This document shows, in pieces, positions 46,187-54,972 of a stretch of 64,000 nucleotides of DNA (position 1 is its first letter; the number at the start of each line of letters is the position of its first letter). The stretch covers positions 2,542,001 through 2,606,000 of the forward strand of contig NZ_CP159289.1 in NCBI RefSeq assembly GCF_040448675.1. The letters are read 5' to 3'. This stretch comes from Dyadobacter sp. 676. Lineage in GTDB: Bacteria > Bacteroidota > Bacteroidia > Cytophagales > Spirosomataceae. Position numbers and translations under genes: made by a program. The notes under the pieces are model-generated. The model was not told the DNA's origin. It saw only the letters and a list, made by a program, of their open reading frames with translations, and did no database searches.

Positions 46187-47737
46187 CTAAGCCAGCCTTA
46201 TTTGCGCTGACAAACGGCTCAGCGCAGTTTCAAGCCTCCTCACAACCTCGTCTTTTCCGAGTATTTCCATGATGACCATTAAATCCGGACCAGCGCCCGC
46301 ACCGGTCACCGCCAGGCGCAACGCCTGCATGATTTTACCCATCTTGATCCCGGCAGCATCCATCGACGCCGAAAGCACTTCCTTGATGTCGTGTGCCACG
46401 AAATTACCCTCGAAGCCGGTCAATGCATCTTTAAAGGCACCGATCGCATTCACCGCTTCCTCGCTCCATTTCTTTAATACGACTTCCGGGTCGTAAACCT
46501 CCGGCGATTCGAATAAAAACAGCGACTCGGATACGATTTCCTTGATAAAATGTACACGGTCTTTCAGCAAATGTACGATTTGCACGAGCTGATCATGATT
46601 TACATCGATACCCTTCGCCGCATACAGCGGTTTCAGTTCCCCAATCATCGCCGCGTCGTCCAGCTGTTTCAGATATTGCTGGTTGAACCAGTTCGCTTTC
46701 TGGATATCGAACCTCGCACCCGCCTTGTGCACGCGGTCGAAGCTGAATGCGGCGATGAGTTCGTCCATACTGAAAATCTCCTGCTCGGTGCCTGCATTCC
46801 AGCCGAGCAATGCCAGGAAGTTGGCGGTGGCTCCGGGCAAATAGCCTTCTTCGCGGAAGCCGCGGGCCTTCTCGCCGGTGTTCGGGTCGGTCCATTCCAA
46901 CGGAAAGATCGGGAAGCCGCCCAGGTCGGCGTCGCGTTTCGAGAGCTTGCCGTTGCCGTCGGGTTTGAGCAGCAGCGGCAAATGTGCGAACTGCGGCATA
47001 GTGCTTTCCCAGCCGAAATAGCGGTACAGCAGCACATGCAATGGCGCCGAGGGCAGCCACTCCTCCCCGCGGATCACGTGGGTAATGCCCATCAGGTGGT
47101 CGTCTACGATATTCGCCAAATGGTAAGTAGGCATTCCATCGGATTTCAAAAGCACCTTATCGTCGATCTGCGACGAATGTACTACTACCCACCCGCGTAT
47201 CAGGTCATTGAAACGAATGTCTTCTTTGGGCTGAATCTTCATCCGGATCACATAAGGATCTCCGCTTTTTAGCCGCGACTTTGTTTCTTCTGCCGACAAT
47301 GTCAACGAGTTGGTCATTTCCATACGGGTAATCGCATTATACTGAACAGCCGCAACTTTTGCCGCTTCCAGGCGCTTACGCATATCGTCCAACTGCTCGG
47401 GGGTATCAAAAGCGTAATACGCCTTCCCTTCCTGAACGAGCCTTTCCGCATATTCGCGGTACATTTCTTTCCTCTCCGATTGCCGGTAAGGGGCATGCGG
47501 GCCGCCTTGGTGCGGGCCTTCGTCGATACCGATGCCCAGCCATTCGAGTGCTTCCAGAATATATGCTTCCGCGCCCGGAACGTAGCGGTTCTGGTCGGTA
47601 TCCTCAATGCGCAGCAGCATCTGGCCACCTTGCTGGCGTGCAAACAGGTAATTATACAGGGCCGTACGCACACCGCCCGCATGGAGCGGACCGGTGGGAC
47701 TAGGCGCAAATCGTACCCTGACAGGTCTATTATTCAT
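46187..47737 (-). CDS. gltX: Glutamate--tRNA ligase
   Basis: A 516-residue class I aminoacyl-tRNA synthetase. The HIGH-like motif is 'FAPSPTGPLHAGG' at the N-terminus, followed by 'LRIEDTDQNR'; the KMSKS-like loop is 'GKLSKRD' near residue 265. Length and layout are those of bacterial GluRS. It charges tRNA-Glu with glutamate in the cytosol. It is transcribed leftward, and no partner gene is translationally coupled to it. Confidence 0.97.
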   Translation of the reverse strand: MNNRPVRVRFAPSPTGPLHAGGVRTALYNYLFARQQGGQMLLRIEDTDQNRYVPGAEAYILEALEWLGIGIDEGPHQGGPHAPYRQSERKEMYREYAERLVQEGKAYYAFDTPEQLDDMRKRLEAAKVAAVQYNAITRMEMTNSLTLSAEETKSRLKSGDPYVIRMKIQPKEDIRFNDLIRGWVVVHSSQIDDKVLLKSDGMPTYHLANIVDDHLMGITHVIRGEEWLPSAPLHVLLYRYFGWESTMPQFAHLPLLLKPDGNGKLSKRDADLGGFPIFPLEWTDPNTGEKARGFREEGYLPGATANFLALLGWNAGTEQEIFSMDELIAAFSFDRVHKAGARFDIQKANWFNQQYLKQLDDAAMIGELKPLYAAKGIDVNHDQLVQIVHLLKDRVHFIKEIVSESLFLFESPEVYDPEVVLKKWSEEAVNAIGAFKDALTGFEGNFVAHDIKEVLSASMDAAGIKMGKIMQALRLAVTGAGAGPDLMVIMEILGKDEVVRRLETALSRLSAQIRLA

Positions 47738-47780
47738 TATTCAAAAAATTAAGTTCAATGGTTCGGTACTGTCATCGCGG

Positions 47781-47925
47781 TCATGCATTGTCAGGTGTTG
47801 TCATGGATTGTCAGGTGTTGTCATGGATTGTCACTTGTTGTTTGGTATTCTCATCAAATTCTCTCTCCATTCAGCACTTGACCTGCTGACTACACATGAC
47901 CATACCTGACTACACATGACCATAA
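47781..47925. repeat. Five 20-bp units in two opposed blocks
   Basis: TCATGNATTGTCAGGTGTTG-type 20-mers occur in tandem at 47781-47800, 47801-47820 and 47821-47840 (up to three mismatches). Two 20-mers beginning CTGACTACACATGACC follow at 47886-47905 and 47906-47925. The second pair resembles the reverse complement of the first set at about 15 of 20 positions after rotation. The whole forms an inverted-block array in the spacer upstream of gltX and downstream of the RidA gene. Confidence 0.75.
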
Positions 47926-47931
47926 CCGCCG

Positions 47932-48300
47932 TCACTCAACCGCAATCACGGAAATTTCGACGTTCACATCTTTCGGCAGGCGCGCCACCTGTACGGTCTC
48001 GCGGGCGGGAGGTTCTTTCGTAAAAAAGCTGCCATAGATTTCATTCACCGCCGTGAAGTCGTTCATATCGCGGAGGAAAATGCTGGCTTTTACCACGTGC
48101 TGGAAACCCAGTCCGGCCGCTCCCAGAATATGCCCGATATTTTGCATAACCATTCCCGCCTCGGCCTTAATATCCCCGGACTTCGCCAGTTCTGCGGCGA
48201 TCTGACCCGAAACATAAACAGTACCATTTATTTTAACAGCCTGGCTGTAAGGGCCAATGGGGGCCGGTGCTTTATCCGAAAATATGATTTGTTTGGGCAT
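47932..48300 (-). CDS. RidA family reactive intermediate deaminase
   Basis: A 122-residue protein of the Rid/YjgF family. The ATG at 48300 is preferred to a TTG start at 48309. It has the conserved 'APAPIGPYSQAVKINGTVYVSGQIA' and 'ARETVQVARLPKDVNVEISVIAV'. The Arg in 'PPARETVQV' matches the Rid catalytic arginine. It hydrolyses reactive enamine/imine intermediates from pyridoxal-phosphate enzymes in the cytosol. A TAATTTTG promoter box lies just upstream. Confidence 0.93.
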   Translation of the reverse strand: MPKQIIFSDKAPAPIGPYSQAVKINGTVYVSGQIAAELAKSGDIKAEAGMVMQNIGHILGAAGLGFQHVVKASIFLRDMNDFTAVNEIYGSFFTKEPPARETVQVARLPKDVNVEISVIAVE

Positions 48301-48321
48301 AAGTGACAAGAGTTAATGCCG

Positions 48322-48329
48322 CAAAATTA
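48322..48329 (-). promoter_or_regulatory. Probable -7 box for the RidA gene
   Basis: TAATTTTG on the minus strand is 21 bp before the ATG at 48300 and matches TAnnTTTG. It lies in the 53-bp gap after the thioesterase gene, so RidA may have its own promoter. No clear -33 TTG is seen. Confidence 0.45.
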
Positions 48330-48353
48330 CCAAATAATGCCGTGCCTACCGAC

Positions 48354-48872
48354 TTATCCGACGTTAAAAAGCGCTTTCAGTTCCGTCGCTTCGGCCGCAT
48401 TCAAACGCCCGGCCAGCACAAGCCGCAGCTGACGACGACGAAGGGCGCTCAGATACAGTTCTTTTTCCTCGGCCGTTTCAGGATCCAGAGGCGGCACTTC
48501 GATAGGGCGGCCGTTCTGATCAACAGCCACAAAAGTGTAGAATGCGCGATTGGTACTTACCCGCTGACCGGCCGGAATATCCTCGGCCCAAACTTCGATA
48601 AACACTTCCATCGAAGAATTAAAAGCCCGCGTTACCTTGGCCCGCATGGTTACGATGTTCCCCAGCCGGATCGGCTCCGAAAAAGACACATTATCTACCG
48701 AGGCCGTCACGACGATGCGGTTGGAATGTTTTTGTGCCGAAATGGCCGCGCAAATGTCCATCCAGTGCAGCAGCCTGCCTCCCATCAGGTTATTGAGTGT
48801 ATTGGTGTCGTTGGGAAGCACCATTTCGGTCATGGTTACTTCGGATTGATGGGGCTTTTTCGGTTTCAGCAT
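48354..48872 (-). CDS. Acyl-CoA thioesterase (hotdog fold)
   Basis: A 172-residue hotdog-fold thioesterase. 'NTLNNLMGGRLLHWMDICAAISAQKHSNRIVVTAS' is the usual helix-and-loop of the YciA/BFIT-type family, with Asp as the probable catalytic residue. 'VDNVSFSEPIRLGNIVTMRAKV' follows. It cleaves acyl-CoA thioesters in the cytosol. It is 17 bp from the upstream beta-barrel gene's stop and is probably co-transcribed with it. Confidence 0.92.
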   Translation of the reverse strand: MLKPKKPHQSEVTMTEMVLPNDTNTLNNLMGGRLLHWMDICAAISAQKHSNRIVVTASVDNVSFSEPIRLGNIVTMRAKVTRAFNSSMEVFIEVWAEDIPAGQRVSTNRAFYTFVAVDQNGRPIEVPPLDPETAEEKELYLSALRRRQLRLVLAGRLNAAEATELKALFNVG

Positions 48873-48889
48873 TTTAGTATGAAAAAGAA

Positions 48890-49736
48890 TTAAAATTTGG
48901 GGCAGCGTGTCTTTCTCCGCTCGATGTTCTGGGCCCGGTTGCCGATCGAATAGGCCGCCCGAACCTGAAAAAACAGGTAGCTGTCCTTGCTTTTGGCACT
49001 TCCCCGGTTCCAGCCCGGCTGGCGCAACGGCTCCCCGATCTCATACGAACGATCGGATAACAGGCGCGCGATATCGCTCGGTAGCTGGTCGGGATGGGGG
49101 TACACCGTGCTCACGTCGTCGAGGTAATCGGAATTGAGGAAGTTGTTACAAAGTTCAAGGCCCAGGCTCAGCCTTTCCCCCGCCTTGATCGAAACGCCGA
49201 TTCCGGCCGTGAACACCAGTGGCATCCGTTTGTACTTTACCCCTTCGGTAGTAAGCGGCGGCAGGCTGTACCACACACCATCGAGCTTCGCTTTGGGATT
49301 CAAATACGTCGCACCCACGCCTCCGAAAAGGTACGGGTTAACGGGCGCATGCTTGTTATAGGCAAACAGATCAGCCTGTAAACCAAGGTTAATATCCGGG
49401 TTGAATGTCTTGAATGAAAGGTTGTTCTGATAGTTTTTGGAATACTTCTGATCCGCCGAAACCTGGTAGAAACGCAGTTCCCCGCGCGCGCTCACATGCT
49501 CGGTGAGCCGGTATGCGACGCCGAGCGAAATGGAAGGTCCGAGCCCGAGGTGTTTTACATTTACACCGTCGTTCAGGTCGCCCATGTAATAGGCCACTCC
49601 CACGCCTGCCGTCACGCTCAACACGCCGAAAGGATTGGTATAACGCCCCCCCGAATTTGGACCGGCCTTGTCCCAGCGCAAAGTGTTGAAAGATTGTCAG
49701 GCACAACGCAACGGAAAGTAGATATTTTTTGCTCAT
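48890..49736 (-). CDS. Outer membrane beta-barrel protein, frameshifted at a G7 tract
   Basis: The start at 49736 (MSKKYLLSVALCLTIF...ALGQ) is a good signal peptide, but the barrel is in another frame. The switch lies in a run of seven C on the plus strand at 49646-49652. Removing one gives 'QGRSKFGGRYTNPFGVLSV' and a continuous 281-residue protein (the span is 3n+1). The barrel has 'VAYYMGDLND', 'SISLGVAYRLTEHVSARGELRFY' and 'NPYLFGGVGATYLNPKA'. It resembles small OmpA/OprF-like or PorT-style barrels. The frameshift may be a sequencing error or a slippage switch. Confidence 0.82.
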
Positions 49737-49860
49737 GTGTGATGTCGGTAATGCGTGTTGAGTGATGCAAGTTGTAAAAGAAACTGATTTATCCCAAATT
49801 GTCGGAAGTATTCGGAGTCACCTTGATTTCACTTACTTTAATCAATGTATCAATCACACT

Positions 49861-50415
49861 ATGAAAAATTTGAAGCTCTACGCAAAAACTCTGTTTGTTT
49901 TCCTGGTTGCCAGCTCTTGCTCCCTGCAAGACCACCCTCCTCAGCCTTCGTGCACCTATCTCGGATATCTCCTGGTTCAGGAAGTTCATAACGGCGCTGT
50001 TAAAACTGTATATACCGACGATTATAACATTGACCAAACCAGCGACCTCTATCCAACAAAGACAGCGTCACTGAGAACTTTCAAACAACGTGATACCGTA
50101 GCAAATCTGGAAACGTACACCAGCACCGATTCCGATCAGTCCACATACAACTATAATAGCGGCTATCTCACACAGATAGTCAGACAAGACGTTACCGACC
50201 GGCAATCGGAGACTGACAATATTTTTTTCCTTCAATACCGGACTAAAAAGCTCCGTACCGAGACTTCCGAAATAACAGACTTCAAATACGAGAATGGCAC
50301 GTTAAAAGAAGTGGATTTTAATCAGACCGTTTCCTACATAACCAGTAATATAGGCACTATTTCCACCACGCTTAACAGTAAAGGACTTACCAATATGATC
50401 CGCAAGGTCTGTTGA
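49861..50415 (+). CDS. Hypothetical lipoprotein, N-terminal part (frameshifted)
   Basis: The ATG at 49861 gives a lipoprotein signal (lipobox VASSC, then SLQDHPP). A TTG/ATG at 49762 would add a poor leader. The frame ends at 50415 after 'STTLNSKGLTNMIRKVC'. The next frame, open from before 50391, reads 'QYDPQGLLKAVHF'. Adding one C near 50390 gives a continuous 'LTQYDPQGLLKAV', and the whole span 49861-50963 is one base short of a multiple of three. The two pieces are therefore probably one 367-residue lipoprotein with beta-rich YD-like repeats. Function unknown. Confidence 0.7.
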   Translation: MKNLKLYAKTLFVFLVASSCSLQDHPPQPSCTYLGYLLVQEVHNGAVKTVYTDDYNIDQTSDLYPTKTASLRTFKQRDTVANLETYTSTDSDQSTYNYNSGYLTQIVRQDVTDRQSETDNIFFLQYRTKKLRTETSEITDFKYENGTLKEVDFNQTVSYITSNIGTISTTLNSKGLTNMIRKVC

Positions 50416-50963
50416 AGGCAGTTCATTTTACAGAATCAACCGGTTGGAATTCGGTGACTAACTATGAGAACGGGCTAATTACCTCAATCACAGGAACCGA
50501 CCAGTATGGCCCTTACACCGAGATTTTCGAGCTTAAAGTCGGGTTAACAAAGAAGATAACAAGTTCGAACGGAGGTGTTCAGGAATTTACATATGACCAG
50601 AAAGGCAATCTCACTTTGATTGAAATAAGCAGAAATGGAAAGAAAATGTCACAGTACCAATATTGGTACGACGATAGTCCCAGGCCTGAGAATTCAATCC
50701 CAATTACTTTCAAAGGAATTCCAACCCCATGGTTTTTAGGTGGAACCCCTCAAAACCGTCAGCGGCGTGACGAGGTCAATAATCCCGTAAAAATCGAGAC
50801 TACAAGTTGGGAGACGCAAACACCCCTGATAGCAACAATTAACTTTACCTACACTTACAATGCCGGCAACTACCCAGCTACGCGGTCTGAATCCTGGAAT
50901 AATGACAACGGCGTAAACTCGGGTTTCACGAAGCTAACCTATAAATACGGAGGCTGCCGGTAA
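50412..50963 (+). CDS. Hypothetical protein, C-terminal part of the same lipoprotein
   Basis: This is the second part of the gene that starts at 49861. It contains YD-like, short repeated motifs such as 'VTNYENGLITSITG' and 'FTYDQKGNLTLIEIS', typical of beta-rich surface lipoproteins in Bacteroidota. It has no signal of its own. The start is an arbitrary TTG in the track and overlaps the previous stop by four bases (TTGA), which could imitate translational coupling. The conserved continuation argues for a frameshift. Confidence 0.65.
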   Translation: MKAVHFTESTGWNSVTNYENGLITSITGTDQYGPYTEIFELKVGLTKKITSSNGGVQEFTYDQKGNLTLIEISRNGKKMSQYQYWYDDSPRPENSIPITFKGIPTPWFLGGTPQNRQRRDEVNNPVKIETTSWETQTPLIATINFTYTYNAGNYPATRSESWNNDNGVNSGFTKLTYKYGGCR

Positions 50964-50991
50964 TCTCCCGTCCTTTAAGGATGAAATATCA

Positions 50992-51025
50992 ACAAATAAG
51001 GCCCGCAACCGCAGGCCTTATTTGT
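50992..51025. terminator. Bidirectional terminator between convergent genes
   Basis: ACAAATAAGGCC (50992-51003) and GGCCTTATTTGT (51014-51025) form a perfect 12-bp stem with a 10-base loop. It lies between the lipoprotein (+) and the DUF2807 gene (-), and the A/T arms supply a U tract in either direction. Confidence 0.85.
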
Positions 51026-51055
51026 AGTTCATGGTGAATATTAAAATGATTCTCT

Positions 51056-51751
51056 TTATTCTCTCTTAACCGAACTCGCGCCGGAAGTGCTCGAATGGAT
51101 ATCCCTGGCGCTACCTGAATAGCGGATGCTGCTGGCACCGCTGGCCTCGGCATTGACGGTGTTGCTGGCGAGTACCGCCGCGCTGCTGGCCCCTGAGGCG
51201 TCGATATTGACGGTTTTGGCCGAGAAGTCGCGGCCTTTGAGAGACGATGCGCCCGAAACGTCCCCGGTAAGAACGTCGCCCTCACCGGTAAGCGTCAGCG
51301 ACGACGCGCCCGAAAGATCAACGGTCACTTTCGGCGCTGCGACGCTCATGGTCACCTGCGATGCGCCCGAAACTTCGATGTCCATACTTTTCACGCCACT
51401 GAAACGGGCGACATTGGCTTTGGAAGCACCGGAGAAGTCGACACCTTCGAGCTCCGGCATGGTAATACTGATCTCGACGGTCTTCCGGTTCTTGTTCCAG
51501 CCATTGCTTTTGTAACCCAAATGCAGGGTACCGCCTTTCACGGACGATTCCATATCATCGAGGTCCTCGGAGCGACCGGTGGCTGTCACGCTGAAACTGC
51601 CTCCCTGCTTCACATCTATTTTAAATGCGCTGCCCATGGCAAGCTTGTTAAAGCCCGAGACTGAGAATTTACGCGTCTCCTGCGCGGATACACGGCACGA
51701 CAATGCGGTAATCAAAAGGGCTGCAATGAGAAGTAGTTGCGTTCTTTTCAT
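51056..51751 (-). CDS. Head GIN (DUF2807) secreted protein
   Basis: A 231-residue exported protein (signal ending near RVSAQ). The mature part is a right-handed beta-helix made of about seven repeats of roughly 18-22 residues, each containing SGAS: 'FSGASKAN', 'VSGASQVT', 'LSGASSLT', 'VSGASSLK', 'ASGASSAA', 'ASGASSIR' and 'TSGASSVK'. This is the DUF2807 'head GIN' fold. Function is unknown; it is often near PspC/PadR genes. A larger paralogous domain is the C-terminal part of the neighbouring gene. Confidence 0.85.
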   Translation of the reverse strand: MKRTQLLLIAALLITALSCRVSAQETRKFSVSGFNKLAMGSAFKIDVKQGGSFSVTATGRSEDLDDMESSVKGGTLHLGYKSNGWNKNRKTVEISITMPELEGVDFSGASKANVARFSGVKSMDIEVSGASQVTMSVAAPKVTVDLSGASSLTLTGEGDVLTGDVSGASSLKGRDFSAKTVNIDASGASSAAVLASNTVNAEASGASSIRYSGSARDIHSSTSGASSVKRE

Positions 51752-51819
51752 GGTTCAACAAGTTAGATTTTCTAAAAGATGGCAGGAATGCCGGCGAAGT
51801 TGCACCGGCATTCAAATTA

Positions 51820-53541
51820 TTACTGCATGTTGATCTTGCTCGCTCCGCTGGCGTGCCGGGTCAGGTTAGGTACGTGGCTCAGTTCCACTTTCGAGGCGCC
51901 GGAGGCATTCACATCTGCATTCTCGATGGTCATTTCGGTGGCCGTCAGCTTGCAGGCCCCGTGGGCATCCAGCTTGGCCGACCTGGCCGAACCTCTCAGT
52001 GTAGCCTTCGAAGCACCGGAAATATTGACGGTCAACTGATCCGTGAACACATTCAGTTCCGATTTGGAAGCACCCGAAACCTCGACGTTCAGTTTTTGCA
52101 AATCCTTGAACTCTGTTACCAGCGTTTTATTGGCTCCCGAAAGCGAAAGGTTCTCGATCGTCGGCATGGTGATCACGATACCTACACGCTGCCATTCCTG
52201 GTGGTCGAAGAGGTTGATGTCTCGGGCCCGTTTCACCCTCAGCACGCCGTCTTCCACCACTACCTTAATATCGTCTATATTTTCCTGATTGTCCGAATCG
52301 GCCGTTACGTTGTATTCGGCGCCCTGGCGGATGATAATCGAGTACGCGCCGCCGATGTCCACTTTCCTGAAATCCGAAACCGGGAATTGCTTGCTGTAAC
52401 TGCCGCGCTCGCCGAGTTCGAGATCGCTGTTGTCGTTATATTCGAAAGAGTACCCGTCGTTGTTATCGTCGCCGCTTTCGCTGCGGATATATTTCAACGG
52501 GATGTTCGTACAAACCAGTCCCGAATCACGGCGCATTACCCATATCAGCTTGTTCCAGGTAATATCGTCGGCATTGCTCAGGTCATATCTTTTGATGTTT
52601 TGCTGGTTGCTTTCCCAGTTGTTCAACTGGTGGTAGAAGTCCCTTTTCATAGCAAAAGGCTTATCGTAAGGAATATGCAACGTCAGATCGATATGCTGGT
52701 CGCGGAACCGCGTGCGGCCCGAAAGCACCGGACCTTCGGTGAACACGAAAACGGAATCGCGGAGCTGCGGGTTATAATGGATATTCTTCGCATTCTTTTC
52801 CGCATCTTCCCTGGAACGGCCTCTTGCCTGCAATGTTTTTTCAAGCTTGATACTGTCCCCGGCGCTGATCCCCGCCAGTCTTACGTCCACGTCGATATTT
52901 TCTTCGTCATAGATATAGTTGTAATCCAAAGTCAGCGTCCCGCGGGGAACAGCGTAATAGCTCGTTTCGGTTACCTCGCCCCTTTTTGCAAAATTTCTCT
53001 GGTAGGAAACCCCGCCGACGGTGGCACCGATGACGCCCACGATCCAGAGTCCCAGCAACGTGAGCCAAACGCTCCCGCCTACGATCCTTTTATTGGAAAC
53101 CAGTGTCAAACCCAGCAAGAGAAAGGTTACCAGCGGGATGGCGGCTACCAGGATTCCTGAGAATATCAGTATTTCGGGCAGCTCCTGGTAAATCAGGACA
53201 GGAAGCGGCAGGTCGTCGAACACTCCGGCGCTGGTAAGGCCAAGCGCAACCCCGCCGGCGATCACCAGACCCAGTAACCCGAGCGCTGCCGTCCCGATCA
53301 GAAACGCGCCGATCAACACCCGCACAATAGGCCCCAGCCCTTTCAACAATCTCCCCAACGCAGCCACTACCAGCCCGATGGCGCGAAAAGGCAATAACAA
53401 TATTTTGGTAACGATATGCTCTTCTCCCCCTCTTTCTTCCAAATTGAGACTTTGTTTGATATTCGACTCAATATTGGAGAGGGTAATAGGCTCCCCCCTG
53501 CATTTCCATTTTTTCGGTAAGTGTATTCGCATTCGGGGCAA
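51820..53541 (-). CDS. PspC-DUF2807 envelope protein, C-terminal part (frameshifted)
   Basis: This piece contains three to four transmembrane segments (about 55-185), a long middle domain, then a C-terminal DUF2807 beta-helix (about 375-573) with repeated SGASK/SGACK-like turns. It continues the 53468-54355 frame: 'TEKMEMQG' there becomes 'KWKCRGEPITLSNIESNIK' here. In most relatives these are one protein. The break is in a G6 tract (C6 on the plus strand at 53493-53498); removing one G gives 'EMQGEPITL' and a continuous 844-residue frame. The listed start at 53541 is therefore probably not real. Confidence 0.8.
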   Translation of the reverse strand: MPRMRIHLPKKWKCRGEPITLSNIESNIKQSLNLEERGGEEHIVTKILLLPFRAIGLVVAALGRLLKGLGPIVRVLIGAFLIGTAALGLLGLVIAGGVALGLTSAGVFDDLPLPVLIYQELPEILIFSGILVAAIPLVTFLLLGLTLVSNKRIVGGSVWLTLLGLWIVGVIGATVGGVSYQRNFAKRGEVTETSYYAVPRGTLTLDYNYIYDEENIDVDVRLAGISAGDSIKLEKTLQARGRSREDAEKNAKNIHYNPQLRDSVFVFTEGPVLSGRTRFRDQHIDLTLHIPYDKPFAMKRDFYHQLNNWESNQQNIKRYDLSNADDITWNKLIWVMRRDSGLVCTNIPLKYIRSESGDDNNDGYSFEYNDNSDLELGERGSYSKQFPVSDFRKVDIGGAYSIIIRQGAEYNVTADSDNQENIDDIKVVVEDGVLRVKRARDINLFDHQEWQRVGIVITMPTIENLSLSGANKTLVTEFKDLQKLNVEVSGASKSELNVFTDQLTVNISGASKATLRGSARSAKLDAHGACKLTATEMTIENADVNASGASKVELSHVPNLTRHASGASKINMQ

Positions 53542-54355
53542 TTACCCACAACACGATGTAAATCAGAAAGCCCGTTCCGAATAGCAGGATCGATAATACC
53601 CACAGAAAACGTACCACACCCAGGTCGACCCCGAAATAAGACGCCACTCCGGCAGCCACACCACCTACTACCTTACGGTCGGGATCGCGGTAGAATTTCT
53701 TGATATGCGCGTCTTCTTCAAGCGTCGTCGATCCGGGGAATGCTACCCACATGGCAATGTAAACCAGCACGGTAAATCCCGAAATAGGTCCGAACACCTC
53801 TTCGGCGTTCATATCCAGCATACCCGAGCCGGCCGGCAGCCCGATCACCGCGAAGAGAAAGGCAAGCCTTACCCAAATGGCGTCGATCGCAAAATAATGC
53901 GCAAGACCAGCCGCTACGCCGCCCAGGAGCTTTCTGCGCAGGTCTCTGTAAAGTTTTCGGGGTGCGCCGGGCCTTGCAGGTTCCGTTTTAGGGGCATTCG
54001 GCGTTGCTGCGTAGGCTTCCGGCCTGGGTGTGGCGGTTTGCGCGGACGCAGTTTCCAGCGGATCGGCCAGAATATCCTCGGCTTGTTCGATCGCTTCGAA
54101 GTCGGCCACGGTACCCATTGCGGCGATCAGCTCGTCGACGTCGGAAAGTGAAATTACCTGCTTATTCTCTATTTTTTGTTTGTTCAAAAACCGCTCCGCA
54201 ATCCTGCCCTCAATGTCCGAAAGGATCTCTTTGCTATCCGCGAACGAAGAAAAGTATTTCTGGATAGAGGCAAGGTAACCTTTCAGTTTCTCGTAGCCAT
54301 CTTCCTCGATATGGAAGATAATGCCGCCTATATTTATGCTGATTGTCTTTTTCAT
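53468..54355 (-). CDS. PspC domain protein, N-terminal part of the same gene
   Basis: A 295-residue piece. A cytosolic leader (MKKTISINIGGIIFHIEEDGY) is followed by two PspC-like domains. The first (about 134-195) starts 'KLYRDLRRKLLGGVAAGLAHYF'; the second (about 215-275) starts 'KFYRDPDRKVVGGVAAGVASYFG' and ends 'LWVIAPN'. Each has hydrophobic helices. After 'EMQG' it leaves the conserved frame (ending 'GAYYPLQY') because of the extra G. The full gene, with the DUF2807 part, would span 51820-54355 and is probably an envelope-stress membrane protein. Confidence 0.82.
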   Translation of the reverse strand: MKKTISINIGGIIFHIEEDGYEKLKGYLASIQKYFSSFADSKEILSDIEGRIAERFLNKQKIENKQVISLSDVDELIAAMGTVADFEAIEQAEDILADPLETASAQTATPRPEAYAATPNAPKTEPARPGAPRKLYRDLRRKLLGGVAAGLAHYFAIDAIWVRLAFLFAVIGLPAGSGMLDMNAEEVFGPISGFTVLVYIAMWVAFPGSTTLEEDAHIKKFYRDPDRKVVGGVAAGVASYFGVDLGVVRFLWVLSILLFGTGFLIYIVLWVIAPNANTLTEKMEMQGGAYYPLQY

Positions 54356-54384
54356 GATTGAAATAATCGAATGTCTTTGAGTGA

Positions 54385-54759
54385 TCAGTTAGGGTCAGGA
54401 AGGTTGCTTGAAGCCGTTTTGCTCAACTCTTCTGTGCGTTTAATCACGGTTTGCACCGAATCGGCGAGCTCGAACCATGTAGCCTGCATCGCGTCCAGAA
54501 AGACCTTCCCCTCATCCGTCAAAACATAGTATTTCCTGGGAGGGCCCGAAGACGACTCCACCCATTTATAATCCAGCCAGCCTGAGTTCTTTAACCTGGT
54601 AAGAAGAGGGTATAATGTGCCTTCCACCACCATGATGTGAGCGGACGTGAGTTCATCCAACATATCCGAAGCATACACTTCGCCCCGGGATATGATGTGC
54701 AGGATGCAGAATTCCAAAATTCCCTTCCGCATCTGCACTTGGGCATTTTCAATATTCAT
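54385..54759 (-). CDS. PadR family transcriptional regulator
   Basis: A 124-residue cytosolic winged-helix regulator. The PadR core is 'ILHIISRGEVYASDMLDELTSA' with 'VVEGTLYPLLTRLKNSGWLDYKW' (recognition helix and wing), and 'GPPRKYYVLTDEG' is the usual ending. It lies 29 bp upstream of the PspC gene on the same strand and probably regulates the PspC-DUF2807 operon. It has no sensor domain of its own. Confidence 0.93.
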   Translation of the reverse strand: MNIENAQVQMRKGILEFCILHIISRGEVYASDMLDELTSAHIMVVEGTLYPLLTRLKNSGWLDYKWVESSSGPPRKYYVLTDEGKVFLDAMQATWFELADSVQTVIKRTEELSKTASSNLPDPN

Positions 54760-54972
54760 GTGGTTTCATGAGTTAATTTTAAATGAATATGTTCATGGCT
54801 AACAGATAGAATTTATACTTCTAACAATACAAAGGTATACACAGGTACTTTGTGATGCAAGGTACCATGTTAAAAAAATACCGGTGTTGGGATGAATGGT
54901 CAATTTAAATGGTGATCGGTTAAAATTTATGTGCTACTATAAGCCGCAACCGAATTAATACTCTTCGCTATA

